From: Pseudomonas gozinkensis
GTDB lineage: Bacteria; Pseudomonadota; Gammaproteobacteria; Pseudomonadales; Pseudomonadaceae
NCBI RefSeq assembly: GCF_014863585.1
Contig: NZ_CP062253.1
Span: forward strand, 5,331,001 to 5,395,000
Length of the DNA stretch: 64,000 bases
Direction: 5' to 3'
Below, piece after piece: positions 1-9,636 of the stretch. Both the position numbers and the translations under genes were made by a program. Each line of letters opens with the position of its first letter. Within the stretch, counting starts at the first letter, position 1. The notes beneath the pieces are model-generated. The model searched no databases. It worked only from the letters and a program-made list of their open reading frames with translations, and was not told where the DNA came from.

Positions 1-222
1 ATCCAGGAAATCCTCCTCCAACTCGTCGGCTTCTTCCAGCGAGTCAAAACCCTCGCGGATGATGCAGTGACAAGTGGTGCAGGCGCAGACGCCGCCGCAG
101 GCGCTTTCCATCTCGATGTGGTGTTCGTGAGCCAGTTCGAGGATCGACGTGCCGGGCGCAGCGTCAACGACCATGCCTTCAGGGCAGAACTTCTCGTGGG
201 GCAGAAAAATGACCTGCGGCAT
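1..222 (-). CDS. fdx: ISC-type [2Fe-2S] ferredoxin (C-terminal end outside window)
   Basis: Electron donor for Fe-S cluster assembly on IscU in the cytoplasm. The visible N-terminal 74 residues begin [17 protein letters not shown] and contain the ligand motif CGGVCACTTCHC typical of adrenodoxin-like ISC ferredoxins. The ATG overlaps the TGA of hscA by one base (TGATG), so it is the last visible member of the isc operon and is probably translationally coupled. The gene runs off the left edge, so the C-terminus cannot be judged. Identification is secure from the motif and position. Confidence 0.95.
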   Translation of the reverse strand, partial: MPQVIFLPHEKFCPEGMVVDAAPGTSILELAHEHHIEMESACGGVCACTTCHCIIREGFDSLEEADELEEDFLD

Positions 223-2087
223 CAGATATCCTCGATTTCATTCAGATTGCGCCCCGACAGAGCGGCTTTCACCGTCTGATCCATACGACGGGCTGCAAAA
301 GCATCGGTCACTTGCGACAGACGCTTGGTCTGCTGCTCGATGGCATAACCATCGGTGCCTTTCATCAGTTCGGTCAGTTCCTGCACCTGCAGATCGATGA
401 CCATGCGCTCTTCGGCGTCGAGCAAACGCTCGCCATCCACCTCAAGAGCGCCCTGCACCGCTTCGATCAGGCGCTGGGCATCGACTTGCTGCTCGCGAAG
501 AACGCGGGCGACTTTGTCATCGTTGGCGTGCTGGAACGAATCTTTCAGCATCTTGGCGATTTCGCCGTCGGTCAGGCCATAGGACGGCTTGACCTGAATG
601 CTGGCCTCAACGCCCGAACCCAGTTCACGGGCAGAGACGCTGAGCAGGCCGTCGGCATCGACCTGGAAGGTCACGCGAATTTTCGCCGCACCGGCCACCA
701 TCGCCGGGATGCCGCGCAATTCGAAGCGAGCGAGCGAGCGGCAATCGCTGATCAGCTCACGCTCGCCCTGCAATACATGGATCGCCATCGCCGACTGGCC
801 GTCTTTATAAGTGGTGAAGTCCTGGGCGCGAGCGACGGGGATGGTGGTGTTACGTGGAATCACCTTCTCCATCAGGCCGCCCATGGTTTCCAGCCCCAGG
901 GACAGCGGGATCACGTCGAGCAGCAGCAGTTCGCCGCCATCGCGTTTGTTGCCAGCCAGCGTATCGGCCTGGATCGCAGCACCAATGGCCACCACTTGAT
1001 CCGGGTCGATTTCGGTCAGCGGCTGACGACCGAAGGCCTCGGCGACAGCTTCGCGAACACGCGGAACGCGGGTCGAACCACCGACCATGACCACGGCGTG
1101 TACGTCTTCCAGCTCGACGCCGGAATCACGAACGGCACGGCGGCAGGCTTTCAGACTGCGAGCGACCATTGGTTCGATCAGCGCATCGAAGGCTTCGCGG
1201 GTCAGTTGTGCTTTCCAGTCGCCGTAGGCAACTTCAACACTGTCAGAATCCGTCAGGGCTTCTTTGGCAGCGCAGGCGGTTTGCAGCAGGCTGCGCTGTG
1301 CGCCTGGATCGAGGTCGGCGGACAAACCGGCGCTCTCGATGATCCAGCCGGCAATCGCGTGATCGAAATCATCGCCGCCCAGCGCGCTGTCGCCGCCAGT
1401 AGCGAGGACTTCGAAAACACCGCCAGTGAGGCGCAGAATCGAAATATCGAAAGTGCCGCCACCCAGGTCATAAATCGCGACCAGGCCTTCGGCATGCTGA
1501 TCCAGACCATATGCCACCGCTGCAGCGGTCGGCTCGTTGAGCAGACGCAGCACGTTCAGACCGGCGAGTTTCGCCGCGTCCTTGGTGGCCTGGCGCTGAG
1601 CATCGTCGAAATACGCCGGAACGGTGATCACCGCACCCACCAGCTCACCGCCAAGGGTCGCTTCAGCGCGCTGACGCAGCACTTTGAGGATATCGGCGGA
1701 GACTTCGACCGGGCTTTTCGGGCCCTGCACGGTGTCGATGAACGGCATATGCGATTCACCGCCGACAAAGCGGTACGGCAGTTGATCGCCCAATTGCTTG
1801 ACGTCGGACAGACCACGACCCATCAAGCGCTTGACCGAAAGCACGGTATTCAGGGGATCGGAGGACGCAGCCAGTTTGGCTGACTCGCCGACTTCGACGC
1901 GATCGGCGTGATAACGCACGGCGGAAGGCAGGATGACCCGCCCTTCGGCGTCGGCCAGCGGCTCGGAAAGACCACTGCGCAACGCAGCAACCAGCGAATT
2001 GGTAGTGCCCAAGTCGATCCCCACAGCCAGACGACGCTGGTGCGGTTGAGGACTTTGGCCGGGTTCGGCGATCTGCAGTAGGGCCAT
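222..2087 (-). CDS. hscA: Fe-S assembly chaperone HscA (Hsp70 family)
   Basis: Specialised Hsp70 that, with HscB, releases the cluster from IscU to acceptor proteins. At 621 residues it is close to the usual ~615-620. The ATPase domain is seen from [15 protein letters not shown] near residue 22, with [14 protein letters not shown] around residue 205 and [15 protein letters not shown] near 335. The substrate-binding domain follows ([18 protein letters not shown] near 395). It lies 51 bp after hscB and overlaps fdx by one base. The N-terminus [11 protein letters not shown] is HscA-like. No oddities seen. Confidence 0.97.
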   Translation of the reverse strand: MALLQIAEPGQSPQPHQRRLAVGIDLGTTNSLVAALRSGLSEPLADAEGRVILPSAVRYHADRVEVGESAKLAASSDPLNTVLSVKRLMGRGLSDVKQLGDQLPYRFVGGESHMPFIDTVQGPKSPVEVSADILKVLRQRAEATLGGELVGAVITVPAYFDDAQRQATKDAAKLAGLNVLRLLNEPTAAAVAYGLDQHAEGLVAIYDLGGGTFDISILRLTGGVFEVLATGGDSALGGDDFDHAIAGWIIESAGLSADLDPGAQRSLLQTACAAKEALTDSDSVEVAYGDWKAQLTREAFDALIEPMVARSLKACRRAVRDSGVELEDVHAVVMVGGSTRVPRVREAVAEAFGRQPLTEIDPDQVVAIGAAIQADTLAGNKRDGGELLLLDVIPLSLGLETMGGLMEKVIPRNTTIPVARAQDFTTYKDGQSAMAIHVLQGERELISDCRSLARFELRGIPAMVAGAAKIRVTFQVDADGLLSVSARELGSGVEASIQVKPSYGLTDGEIAKMLKDSFQHANDDKVARVLREQQVDAQRLIEAVQGALEVDGERLLDAEERMVIDLQVQELTELMKGTDGYAIEQQTKRLSQVTDAFAARRMDQTVKAALSGRNLNEIEDI

Positions 2088-2138
2088 CGTGATCAGGACT
2101 TATCTGTATATCAGGCGTGCGACCGGAGCGGCACTGGG

Positions 2139-2660
2139 TTAATCGTCGAGGCGCTCTTCTAACTGGCGCACTTCGTAGGTGAGCTTGTCGAGGAACTGCA
2201 TGCGCCGCATCAGGCGTTCGGCCTGTTCGCGTTGCGCTGCATCATCCCAACAGGCTGCGAAGCTTTCGTTGAGCTCTTCCTGGGCGGTTTTCAGGCGACG
2301 CTTGAAAGCCGCGACACCGTCCAGGTCGGCACTGTCCTGCAGATCTTCGAGCTCTTCGCGCCATTGCATCTGCTGCAGAAGAAACTCGGGATCGTGGACG
2401 GTGACTTCCATCGGCACTTCATGCCCGCTGATGGTCAGCAGGTAGCGTGCACGCTGGGCCGGACTCTTGAGCGTCTGGTAGGCATCGTTGAGCCGTGCAG
2501 ACTGCTCGAGCGCCGAGCGCTGCTCGCGCTCGGAAGCATCGGCAAAGCGGTCAGGATGAACGCCGCGCGCCAGCTCGCGATAGCGCGTGGCCAACTGCTC
2601 GAGATCCAGACGAAAGCCCGGTTGCAGCTCGAATAAAGCGAAATGACAAGGAATACCCAC
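2139..2660 (-). CDS. hscB: Fe-S assembly co-chaperone HscB (J-domain protein)
   Basis: J-type co-chaperone that presents IscU to HscA. The protein begins (V)[13 protein letters not shown] and carries the J-domain HPD signature in GVHPDRF near residue 33. The C-terminal three-helix region ends [24 protein letters not shown] chose the GTG at 2660, giving the family-typical 173 residues, because a GAGG ribosome-binding sequence lies about 7 bases upstream, overlapping the iscA stop. A longer frame upstream would add a non-homologous stretch. Confidence 0.93.
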   Translation of the reverse strand: MGIPCHFALFELQPGFRLDLEQLATRYRELARGVHPDRFADASEREQRSALEQSARLNDAYQTLKSPAQRARYLLTISGHEVPMEVTVHDPEFLLQQMQWREELEDLQDSADLDGVAAFKRRLKTAQEELNESFAACWDDAAQREQAERLMRRMQFLDKLTYEVRQLEERLDD

Positions 2661-2668
2661 GACAAGCC

Positions 2669-2992
2669 TCAGATGTTGAAGCTTTCGCCGCAGCCACATT
2701 CACCGCGTACGTTGGGGTTGTTGAACTTGAAGCCTTCGTTCAACCCTTCCTTGACGAAGTCGAGCTCGGTGCCGTCGAGGTAGGCCAGACTTTTCGGGTC
2801 GATGATCACTTTCTCGCCGTGACTTTCGAACACTTGATCTTCTGCAACCACCTCGTCGACAAACTCCAGCACGTAGGCAAGGCCGGAACAGCCCGTGGTG
2901 CGAACACCCAGACGAATCCCTTCACCCTTGCCGCGCCCGTCGAGGGAGCGCCGCACGTGTCGAGCAGCCGCTTCTGTCATGCTGATAGCCAT
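2669..2992 (-). CDS. iscA: Iron-sulfur cluster assembly protein IscA
   Basis: A-type carrier protein of 107 residues that receives Fe-S clusters (or iron) from the IscU machinery and passes them to apo-proteins. The three conserved cysteines are visible: TTGCSGLAY near residue 35 and the C-terminal ECGCGESF pair. It sits between iscU and hscB in standard isc order, with 28 bp to iscU and 8 bp to the hscB start. Start [13 protein letters not shown] is family-typical. Confidence 0.96.
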   Translation of the reverse strand: MAISMTEAAARHVRRSLDGRGKGEGIRLGVRTTGCSGLAYVLEFVDEVVAEDQVFESHGEKVIIDPKSLAYLDGTELDFVKEGLNEGFKFNNPNVRGECGCGESFNI

Positions 2993-3020
2993 CGTTGACT
3001 CCTTACTCGTCGCCCAATGC

Positions 3021-3407
3021 TTAGATCAAGCCTTTCTTCTGCTTGTAGTCGCGAACGGCCGCCTTGATGGCGTCTTCAGCGAGAACCGAGCAGTGGATTT
3101 TCACTGGCGGCAGGGCCAGTTCTTCGGCCAACTGAGTGTTCTTGATGGTTTCAGCTTCGTCCAGGGTCTTGCCCTTCATCCACTCAGTGGCGAGGGAGCT
3201 GGAGGCAATAGCCGAACCGCAGCCGTAGGTCTTGAACTTGGCGTCTTCGATAACGCCCTGATCGTTGACCTTGATTTGCAGACGCATCACGTCGCCGCAC
3301 GCCGGAGCGCCGACCATGCCGGTGCCGACATCCGGGTCTTCGGCATTCATCTTGCCGACGTTACGCGGGTTTTCGTAGTGGTCGATGACCTTTTCGCTGT
3401 AAGCCAT
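3021..3407 (-). CDS. iscU: Fe-S cluster scaffold protein IscU
   Basis: Scaffold on which IscS-derived sulfur and iron are assembled into [2Fe-2S]/[4Fe-4S] clusters. The 128-residue protein begins [18 protein letters not shown]. Ligand cysteines are present in [16 protein letters not shown] and [10 protein letters not shown], and the HscA recognition motif LPPVK precedes the last cysteine. The ATG at 3407 is chosen over an upstream in-frame TTG because of an AGGA sequence about 9 bases upstream and family length. About 100 bp separates it from iscS. Confidence 0.97.
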   Translation of the reverse strand: MAYSEKVIDHYENPRNVGKMNAEDPDVGTGMVGAPACGDVMRLQIKVNDQGVIEDAKFKTYGCGSAIASSSLATEWMKGKTLDEAETIKNTQLAEELALPPVKIHCSVLAEDAIKAAVRDYKQKKGLI

Positions 3408-3508
3408 GATTCTCAATCCTCACTCATCAGGGCCGCTCTTGAGACCCTGCAACTGCGCTGCGCAAACCGCCGCGTCGCTACAGGATCTGTATCCGGCGGC
3501 TTCTATAT

Positions 3509-4723
3509 TTAGTGTGCCGCCCACTCGATCTTCGAGATATCGACGCCGTCTTTGTACATGTCCCACAGCGGCGACAGAGCGCGCAGCTTGGTAACGGCCT
3601 CGCAGACTTTCTGCGCGGCGTAATCGATTTCTTCTTCGGTGGTGAAGCGGCCAAAGGTGAAACGGATCGAGCTGTGTGCCAGTTCGTCGTTGCGGCCCAG
3701 GGCGCGCAGTACGTACGAAGGCTCAAGCGACGCCGAGGTACAGGCCGAACCGGACGAAACCGCCAGATCCTTGAGCGCCATGATCAGCGACTCGCCTTCA
3801 ACGTAGTTGAAGCTCAGGTTCAGGTTGTGCGGGACGCGGGCGGTCAGGCTGCCGTTGACGTACAGCTCTTCCAGGTGCTCGACCTGCTTGTAGAAGCGGT
3901 CGCTCAACGCCTTGATGCGGACGTTTTCTGCAGCCATGTCTTCTTTGGCCACACGGAACGCTTCGCCCATGCCGACGATCTGGTGGGTCGCCAGGGTGCC
4001 GGAACGCATGCCGCGCTCGTGACCGCCGCCGTGCATGGTCGCTTCGATGCGCACACGCGGCTTGCGGCTGACGTACAGCGCGCCGATGCCTTTAGGGCCG
4101 TAGGTTTTGTGGGCAGAGAACGACATCATGTCGACTTTCAGTTTCTGCAGGTCGATTTCGACCTTGCCGGTGGACTGAGCGGCGTCAACATGGAACAGAA
4201 TGCCTTTGGAACGAAGCAGCTCGCCGATGGCGGCGATGTCGTTGACGGTGCCGATTTCGTTGTTCACGTGCATTACCGACACCAGGATGGTGTCTTCGCG
4301 CAGCGCAGCTTCGATCATGGCCGGCGTGATCAGGCCATCTTCGGTCGGATCGAGGTAGGTGACTTCGAAACCTTCACGCTCCAGTTGGCGCATGGTGTCG
4401 AGGACAGCCTTGTGTTCGATCTTGGAGGTGATCAGGTGCTTGCCCTTGGAGGCGTAGAAATGTGCCGCACCCTTGATTGCCAGGTTGTCGGACTCGGTGG
4501 CACCGGAGGTCCAGACGATTTCACGCGGGTCGGCATTGACCAGATCGGCGACCTGACGACGGGCGTTTTCGACGGATTCTTCGGCTTTCCAGCCGAACAC
4601 ATGGGAACGGGACGCCGGGTTACCGAAGTTTCCGTCGACCAGCAGGCATTCACTCATTTTTTGCGCAACGCGCGGATCGACCGGGGTGGTCGCAGAGTAA
4701 TCAAGGTAAATCGGCAATTTCAT
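3509..4723 (-). CDS. iscS: Cysteine desulfurase IscS
   Basis: PLP-dependent enzyme that removes sulfur from L-cysteine for Fe-S clusters and thiolated tRNAs. All 404 residues match the group I desulfurase plan: [19 protein letters not shown] at the N-terminus, PLP lysine in [16 protein letters not shown] around residue 206, and the persulfide cysteine loop [17 protein letters not shown] near 328. The C-terminus IEWAAH is typical of IscS. It is the second gene of the isc operon, about 50 bp after iscR. Confidence 0.98.
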   Translation of the reverse strand: MKLPIYLDYSATTPVDPRVAQKMSECLLVDGNFGNPASRSHVFGWKAEESVENARRQVADLVNADPREIVWTSGATESDNLAIKGAAHFYASKGKHLITSKIEHKAVLDTMRQLEREGFEVTYLDPTEDGLITPAMIEAALREDTILVSVMHVNNEIGTVNDIAAIGELLRSKGILFHVDAAQSTGKVEIDLQKLKVDMMSFSAHKTYGPKGIGALYVSRKPRVRIEATMHGGGHERGMRSGTLATHQIVGMGEAFRVAKEDMAAENVRIKALSDRFYKQVEHLEELYVNGSLTARVPHNLNLSFNYVEGESLIMALKDLAVSSGSACTSASLEPSYVLRALGRNDELAHSSIRFTFGRFTTEEEIDYAAQKVCEAVTKLRALSPLWDMYKDGVDISKIEWAAH

Positions 4724-4773
4724 GGACTATCTCCTAAATCAGGCTGGCTGGCGTGCCGCTAGCTCTCTGGCTG

Positions 4774-5265
4774 TCATTCGACGGCGGACGCTTCAATCTT
4801 GTCCAGGCGCGGCGCCTTGCCATTGCAACGACGCTGATCCTGACGCTGGGCCACTTCCTGCACCTCACGGCGAGTTACGAGGTCGGCCAAGCTGATACCG
4901 CTGAGAAATTCGTGAATCTGCAGGCTCAGGTCGCACCACAGGTGATGGGTCAGGCAGGTGTCACCGGAGTGGCAGTCGCCCTGGCCCTGGCATTTTGTTG
5001 CATCGACCGATTCGTTCACCGCATCGATCACCTGAGCGACCTGGATGCCCTGCATGTCGCGGGACAACTGGTAGCCACCGCCCGGACCGCGAACGCTGGA
5101 AACCAGGTTGCTGCGGCGCAGCTTGGCGAAAAGCTGTTCGAGATAGGACAGGGAGATGCCTTGGCGCTCGGAGATATCGGCCAGGGACACCGGCCCGTGT
5201 TGCGCGTGCAACGCCAGGTCAAGCATGGCGGTGACGGCGTATCGGCCTTTTGTAGTCAGTCGCAT
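4774..5265 (-). CDS. iscR: Fe-S cluster-sensing transcriptional regulator IscR
   Basis: Rrf2-family repressor that represses its own operon when holding a [2Fe-2S] cluster. The winged helix is seen in [19 protein letters not shown] and [14 protein letters not shown]. The cluster ligands are C-x5-C-x5-C in [20 protein letters not shown] near residues 92-104, followed by the expected His. I chose ATG 5265 (163 aa), the family-standard start, over an in-frame TTG two codons earlier. It is the first gene of the operon, and an IscR-like operator overlaps its promoter. Confidence 0.97.
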   Translation of the reverse strand: MRLTTKGRYAVTAMLDLALHAQHGPVSLADISERQGISLSYLEQLFAKLRRSNLVSSVRGPGGGYQLSRDMQGIQVAQVIDAVNESVDATKCQGQGDCHSGDTCLTHHLWCDLSLQIHEFLSGISLADLVTRREVQEVAQRQDQRRCNGKAPRLDKIEASAVE

Positions 5266-5297
5266 GGACAATTACCACGGAGTTCGGAATGGGCGGG

Positions 5298-5326
5298 AGT
5301 ATGCAATTCCCGAGCATTTAAGTCAA
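5298..5326 (-). promoter_or_regulatory. Predicted sigma-70 promoter of the isc operon
   Basis: Read on the minus strand, TTGACT (5321-5326) and CATACT (5298-5303) are separated by exactly 17 bases, about 35 bases upstream of the iscR start. The -35 hexamer lies inside the IscR-like site, which is the expected geometry for autorepression. Confidence 0.7.
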
Positions 5327-5330
5327 CTAT
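5306..5330 (-). promoter_or_regulatory. Type 1 IscR-like operator
   Basis: A 25-bp window on the minus strand, starting ATAGTTGACT and ending GGGAAT, agrees with the recalled E. coli type 1 IscR consensus (ATASYYGACTRwwwYAGTCRRSTAT) at about 21 of 25 positions. It overlaps the predicted -35 box. A weaker match (about 17 of 25) lies directly upstream at 5331-5355, containing CCCGACTAAA. The consensus is from memory; binding is inferred. Confidence 0.65.
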
Positions 5331-5433
5331 AAGACCTAGTGCTTTAGTCGGGTTTACCCGCAAAAGAGCGCGCGAATGATAGCAGGGTCTGCGGCCTAAT
5401 GGCACACCGGTCGGCAGCAGCCCTGCAAGTGCA

Positions 5434-6210
5434 TCAGTGGAGCTTGGATTCGTCCTTGCCCTTGACGCAGGCGAAGTCCTCTTCACGCAGTTCGGGCAGA
5501 TCTTTCGCACAATAATTGCTGCCCAGATCCTTCAGCGCGCCGCACATTCCCTCAAGACGCCCATCGACCGCTTGCAGGTGATCGAGCAACTGGCCGATGG
5601 CACGCGCCACAGGGTCGGGCATGTCTTCGCTGACGCCGTAGGCATCGAAGCCGATCTTCTCGGCCATCGCCTTGCGCTTGGCGTCGGCCTCATCATCGGA
5701 CTTGACGATGATCCGGCCCGGAATCCCCACCACGGTGGCACCCGGAGGCACTTCTTTGGTGACCACGGCATTGGAACCGACCTTGGCGCCGGCACCCACA
5801 GTGAACGGACCAAGCACCTTCGCGCCAGCCCCCACCACAACGCCATCACCGAGCGTCGGGTGACGCTTGCCCTTGTTCCAGCTGGTACCACCCAGGGTCA
5901 CGCCCTGATAGATCGTCACGTCGTCGCCGATTTCAGCGGTTTCGCCAATCACGATGCCCATACCGTGGTCGATGAAGAAGCGCCGACCGACCTTGGCACC
6001 CGGATGAATCTCGATCCCGGTCAGCCAGCGACCGAAGTTCGACACCAGCCGCGCCAGCCATTTCAGATCGTTGCGCCAGAGCATGCCGGCCAGTCGATGA
6101 ATCCAGATTGCATGCATGCCGGGGTAGCAGGTCAGGACTTCAAAAGCGTTACGCGCCGCCGGATCTCGGTGGAATACGCTCTGGATATCTTCACGCAAAC
6201 GCTCGAACAT
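5434..6210 (-). CDS. cysE: Serine O-acetyltransferase CysE
   Basis: Makes O-acetylserine from serine and acetyl-CoA, the first step of cysteine synthesis, which feeds IscS downstream. The left-handed beta-helix hexapeptide repeats run through [38 protein letters not shown] and [15 protein letters not shown]. The tail continues well past the catalytic core to ~258 residues, as in Pseudomonas CysE. Tandem ATGs occur at 6213 and 6210. The second is preferred because AGGA then sits about 7 bases upstream. The upstream ATG overlaps the trmJ stop (TAATG). Confidence 0.95.
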   Translation of the reverse strand: MFERLREDIQSVFHRDPAARNAFEVLTCYPGMHAIWIHRLAGMLWRNDLKWLARLVSNFGRWLTGIEIHPGAKVGRRFFIDHGMGIVIGETAEIGDDVTIYQGVTLGGTSWNKGKRHPTLGDGVVVGAGAKVLGPFTVGAGAKVGSNAVVTKEVPPGATVVGIPGRIIVKSDDEADAKRKAMAEKIGFDAYGVSEDMPDPVARAIGQLLDHLQAVDGRLEGMCGALKDLGSNYCAKDLPELREEDFACVKGKDESKLH

Positions 6211-6212
6211 CA

Positions 6213-6983
6213 TTAATCCTTCCGCTTAAGGAGCTCGCCACGGGCCGCTTTCTGGGTTTCCGTGAGGATGCCACGCAAAATATTCATTTCCGCCCGGCTG
6301 ACCGAGCTGCGTCCGTACAACCGGCGCAGACGCGCCATCAAGTGCCGCGGCTTTTCCGGATCGAGGAATTCGATGGCCACCAGAGTCTGCTCCAGGTGCT
6401 CATAGAACCGCTCCAGCTCATCCATGGTCGCAAGCTCTGCGCTTTTCACGGAGGCCACTTCTTCCTTTTCGATCTTGGTCGGCTGGCCTTGTGCAGCCAG
6501 CCACGCCATGCGCACTTCATAACTCAACACCTGCACCGCCGCCCCAAGGTTCAGCGAACTGAATTCAGGATCGGAGGGGATGTGCACGTGATAGTGACAT
6601 CGCTGCAACTCGTCATTGGTCAGGCCGGAATCTTCACGACCGAACACCAAAGCGATTTCCGCGCCCTGCCCTGCCTCCTCGACCACTTTGGTCCCGCACT
6701 CGCGCGGATCCAGCAGCGGCCAGGGAATGCGTCGGTCACGAGCACTGGTGCCGAGCACCAGATTGCAACCGACCAAGGCGTCTTCCAAGGTGGCGACGAC
6801 TTGCGCGTTTTCAAGGATGTCACCGGCACCGGAAGCACGGGCATCGGCTTCGTGATGCGGAAAGACTCGCGGATCAACCAGCACGAGACGCGACAGGCCC
6901 ATGTTTTTCATGGCGCGCGCGGTCCCGCCGATGTTTCCCGGATGGCTGGTATTGACCAGGACGACACGAATATTCTGCAGCAC
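6213..6983 (-). CDS. trmJ: tRNA (cytidine/uridine-2'-O-)-methyltransferase TrmJ
   Basis: SPOUT-family enzyme that methylates the 2'-OH of nucleotide 32 in several tRNAs. Recognised from [20 protein letters not shown] at the N-terminus, the knot motifs [15 protein letters not shown] and [20 protein letters not shown], and the tail [20 protein letters not shown]. There is no ATG. I take the GTG at 6983 (VLQNIRVV), which matches the family start; a TTG at 7007 would add eight residues. It is divergent from suhB and one base from cysE. Confidence 0.92.
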   Translation of the reverse strand: MLQNIRVVLVNTSHPGNIGGTARAMKNMGLSRLVLVDPRVFPHHEADARASGAGDILENAQVVATLEDALVGCNLVLGTSARDRRIPWPLLDPRECGTKVVEEAGQGAEIALVFGREDSGLTNDELQRCHYHVHIPSDPEFSSLNLGAAVQVLSYEVRMAWLAAQGQPTKIEKEEVASVKSAELATMDELERFYEHLEQTLVAIEFLDPEKPRHLMARLRRLYGRSSVSRAEMNILRGILTETQKAARGELLKRKD

Positions 6984-7064
6984 GGCGGGCGCTCTCGGAC
7001 TCGGCAAAGGGGTGCAAATCTTACAGAACAGCCTACCGTTAAGCTATGAAAGCGAACAGCGACC

Positions 7065-7092
7065 TTCACCTGAAGAAAAGTTCTGATAGAAT
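7065..7092 (+). promoter_or_regulatory. Possible suhB promoter
   Basis: TTCACC (7065-7070) and TAGAAT (7087-7092) are spaced 16 bases apart, with the suhB ATG 36 bases further on. Plausible but only a moderate match. Confidence 0.4.
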
Positions 7093-7128
7093 GCGCGGCT
7101 TTCTTTAACAACCTTAGGTGACACATCC

Positions 7129-7947
7129 ATGCAGCCCATGCTGAATATCGCGCTGCGCGCCGCCCGCAGCGCCAGTGAACTGATCTTCCGCTCCATCGAG
7201 CGCCTGGATACCATCAAGGTCGACGAAAAAGACGCCAAGGATTACGTATCCGAGGTCGATCGCGCCGCCGAACAGAAAATCATCGACGCCCTGCGCAAGG
7301 CTTACCCGAATCACTCGATCATGGGTGAAGAGACCGGCCTGCACGCCGGTACCGGCATCGAAGGCGAAGAGTACCTGTGGATCATCGATCCGCTGGACGG
7401 CACCACCAACTTCCTGCGCGGCATTCCTCACTTCGCTGTCAGCATCGCCTGCAAATACCGTGGTCGCCTGGAACACGCCGTTGTTCTGGATCCGGTTCGC
7501 CAGGAAGAATTCACTGCCAGCCGTGGTCGCGGCGCTCAACTGAACGGTCGCCGCCTGCGTGTCAGCGGTCGTACCAGCCTGGACGGCGCTCTGCTCGGTA
7601 CCGGCTTCCCGTTCCGTGACGACCAGATGGACAACCTCGACAACTACCTGGGCATGTTCCGCGCCCTGGTTGGCCAGACTGCCGGCATCCGCCGTGCTGG
7701 TTCGGCAAGCCTGGACCTGGCTTACGTGGCCGCAGGTCGTTTCGACGCATTCTGGGAGTCGGGCCTGTCCGAGTGGGACATGGCCGCTGGCGCCCTGCTG
7801 ATTCAGGAAGCAGGCGGCCTGGTGAGTGACTTCACCGGCGGTCACGACTTCCTTGAAAAAGGCCACGTCGTTGCCGGCAACACCAAATGCTTCAAGGCAG
7901 TTCTGACGGCGATCCAGCCACACCTGCCGGCCTCGCTGAAGCGCTAA
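7129..7947 (+). CDS. suhB: Inositol-1-monophosphatase family protein SuhB
   Basis: Mg-dependent phosphatase of the IMPase fold. In E. coli SuhB also acts in rRNA antitermination complexes, and in Pseudomonas it affects virulence regulation. The 272 residues show the metal-site motifs GEETGLHAG (residues ~66-74), WIIDPLDGTTNFLRG (~84-98) and SEWDMAAGALLIQEAGG (~216-232). AGGTGA lies 8-13 bases upstream of the ATG. It is single-gene, divergent from trmJ and followed by a strong terminator. Confidence 0.96.
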   Translation: MQPMLNIALRAARSASELIFRSIERLDTIKVDEKDAKDYVSEVDRAAEQKIIDALRKAYPNHSIMGEETGLHAGTGIEGEEYLWIIDPLDGTTNFLRGIPHFAVSIACKYRGRLEHAVVLDPVRQEEFTASRGRGAQLNGRRLRVSGRTSLDGALLGTGFPFRDDQMDNLDNYLGMFRALVGQTAGIRRAGSASLDLAYVAAGRFDAFWESGLSEWDMAAGALLIQEAGGLVSDFTGGHDFLEKGHVVAGNTKCFKAVLTAIQPHLPASLKR

Positions 7948-7962
7948 GCGTTTCGCAAAACC

Positions 7963-7992
7963 AAAAAAACACCCTTCGGGGTGTTTTTTTTA
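7963..7992 (+). terminator. Bidirectional terminator after suhB
   Basis: Hairpin ACACCC-TTCG-GGGTGT flanked by seven A on the left and eight T on the right, 15 bases after the suhB stop. Works for suhB. Confidence 0.9.
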
Positions 7993-8000
7993 TGGGCATG

Positions 8001-8026
8001 AAAAAGCACCCCGAAGGGTGCTTCTT
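8001..8026. terminator. Second hairpin terminator in the suhB / 8043 gap
   Basis: AAAAAGCACCC-CGA-GGGTGCTTCTT. The A-run on the plus strand becomes a T-run for the minus-strand gene ending at 8043, so it most likely terminates that gene. Confidence 0.75.
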
Positions 8027-8042
8027 ATAAGCGATCAGCCAA

Positions 8043-8591
8043 TCACTGGCCTGGCTGGTTCTGCGACAGGATCAACTTGCCTTCCTTGTCGACCGGGATC
8101 TGATTGCCCGGATCACGATCCATCCGCACCTTGCCTTCCTTGCCGTCCAGCGAATAACGAACGTCATAGCCCACGACCTTGTCGCTGATGTCATTCACCG
8201 TATTACAGCGAGTCTGAGTCGTGGTGTAGGTATCACGCTCCTGCATACCCTCCTGAACCTTGTTGCCGGCGTAACCACCACCGACCGCACCGGCCACCGT
8301 GGCAATCTTCTTGCCGGTGCCGCCGCCGATCTGGTTACCCAGCAGACCGCCCGCCAGCGCGCCGACCACGGTACCGGCGATCTGGTGTTGATCTTTCACC
8401 GGAGCCTGCCGGGTCACCGTCACATCCTTGCACACTTCACGTGGAGTCTTGATCTGTGTCTTGACCGGCTCAACAGCCAATACTTGCGCATACTCAGGGC
8501 CGCTTTTCACCAGGCTGTAGGTGGCTACAGCACCCCCGGCAGTTACACCGACAGCACCCAATACCGCACCAACCAGCAACGACTTGTTCAC
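8043..8591 (-). CDS. Glycine-zipper envelope protein, function unknown
   Basis: 182 residues if started at the GTG at 8591, which has a perfect AGGAGG six bases upstream. The N-terminus NKSLLVGAVLGAVGVTAGGAV looks like a signal or membrane segment. The centre carries a glycine zipper (IAGTVVGALAGGLLGNQIGG, then KIATVAGAVGGGYAGNKVQ), typical of SmpA/SlyB/Rick_17kDa-like outer-membrane associated proteins. No lipobox cysteine is visible at the signal end. A C-terminal domain has KVVGYDVRYSLDGKEG. It has its own terminators on both sides. Confidence 0.8.
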   Translation of the reverse strand: MNKSLLVGAVLGAVGVTAGGAVATYSLVKSGPEYAQVLAVEPVKTQIKTPREVCKDVTVTRQAPVKDQHQIAGTVVGALAGGLLGNQIGGGTGKKIATVAGAVGGGYAGNKVQEGMQERDTYTTTQTRCNTVNDISDKVVGYDVRYSLDGKEGKVRMDRDPGNQIPVDKEGKLILSQNQPGQ

Positions 8592-8648
8592 ATGAACCTC
8601 CTGACCATCACATGCGGGAACGCGCCCGCGCTTCTCCCAGCCTTGGAG

Positions 8649-8686
8649 CAAAAAAAAAGACGCGAGTTCAACTCGCGTCTTTTTTG
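8649..8686 (-). terminator. Terminator of the queA-tgt-yajC-secD-secF operon
   Basis: GACGCGAGTT-CA-AACTCGCGTC hairpin flanked by a long A-run and a T-run, directly after the secF stop on the minus strand; it could also act in the other direction. Confidence 0.88.
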
Positions 8687-8712
8687 ACTGACCGCCGGGA
8701 AAAAGATGGCCG

Positions 8713-9627
8713 TTATGGACGGTCGTCGACTTCCTTCTCGGTATTGGCCGGAGGAATCAGATCTTCAGTGCTCAGGTTCAGCCAGATCAGCACCACGTTC
8801 GCGATGTAGATCGACGAGTAGGTACCCGCCAGGACACCGATAAACAGGGCGATGGAGAAGCCGAACAGGTTATCGCCACCAAAGAACAGCAGCGCTGCGA
8901 TCGCCAGCAAAGTGGAGATCGATGTCGCCATGGTCCGCAGCAAGGTCTGAGTCGTCGAGATGTTGATGTTCTCGATCAGCGAAGCTTTGCGCAGGACACG
9001 GAAGTTCTCACGCACCCGGTCGAATACGACGATGGTGTCGTTCAGCGAATAACCGATGATCGCCAGCACCGCCGCCAACACCGTCAGGTCGAAGGTGATC
9101 TGGAAAAACGACAGGATACCGATAGTCACGATCACGTCGTGGATCAGCGACACAATGGCGCCGACCGCGAACTTCCACTGAAAGCGGAAAGCCAGGTAGA
9201 TCAGGATGCCGCCGAGCGCCAGCAGCATGCCGAGGCCGCCCTGGTCGCGCAGTTCTTCGCCGACCTGCGGGCCGACGAACTCGACACGCTTGACGGTAGC
9301 CGGGTTATCGCCGCCAACCTTTTGCAGTGCTTCTGCGACCTGATGACCCAGTTGCGGGTCTTCACCCGGCATACGCACCAGCAAATCAGTGGTTGCACCG
9401 AAGTTCTGCACGACGGCTTCGTGGTAACCCGAAGTCACCAGTTGCTCGCGCACCTTGGTGACGTCAGCCGGACGCTCGTAGGTCAGCTCGATGAGCGTAC
9501 CACCGGTGAAGTCCAGCCCCCAGTTCATGCCCTTGTGGAACACACTGAAGATTGCCAGCAAGGTCAGAAATACTGTGACGCCGAACGCAAAGTTGCGGAC
9601 GCCCATGAAGTTGATTGTACGTAACAT
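8713..9627 (-). CDS. secF: Protein translocase subunit SecF
   Basis: Inner-membrane partner of SecD that uses the proton gradient to pull secreted proteins through SecYEG. 304 residues with first transmembrane segment VTVFLTLLAIFSVFH, conserved GLDFTGGTLIEL near residue 35 and the transmembrane core ALGGILIYLAFRFQWKFAVGAIVSLIHD. IGYSLNDTIVVFDRVREN around residue 200 is the SecF signature. It starts 9 bp after secD and is followed by a terminator. Confidence 0.97.
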   Translation of the reverse strand: MLRTINFMGVRNFAFGVTVFLTLLAIFSVFHKGMNWGLDFTGGTLIELTYERPADVTKVREQLVTSGYHEAVVQNFGATTDLLVRMPGEDPQLGHQVAEALQKVGGDNPATVKRVEFVGPQVGEELRDQGGLGMLLALGGILIYLAFRFQWKFAVGAIVSLIHDVIVTIGILSFFQITFDLTVLAAVLAIIGYSLNDTIVVFDRVRENFRVLRKASLIENINISTTQTLLRTMATSISTLLAIAALLFFGGDNLFGFSIALFIGVLAGTYSSIYIANVVLIWLNLSTEDLIPPANTEKEVDDRP

Positions 9628-9636
9628 GGCAGCCCC

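Noticed and set aside
312..1883. Long plus-strand open frame opposite hscA
   Set aside because: Codon shadow of a GC-rich conserved gene; no ribosome-binding site and low-complexity composition.
3512..4762. Long plus-strand open frame opposite iscS
   Set aside because: Same shadow effect; the minus-strand IscS is unambiguous.
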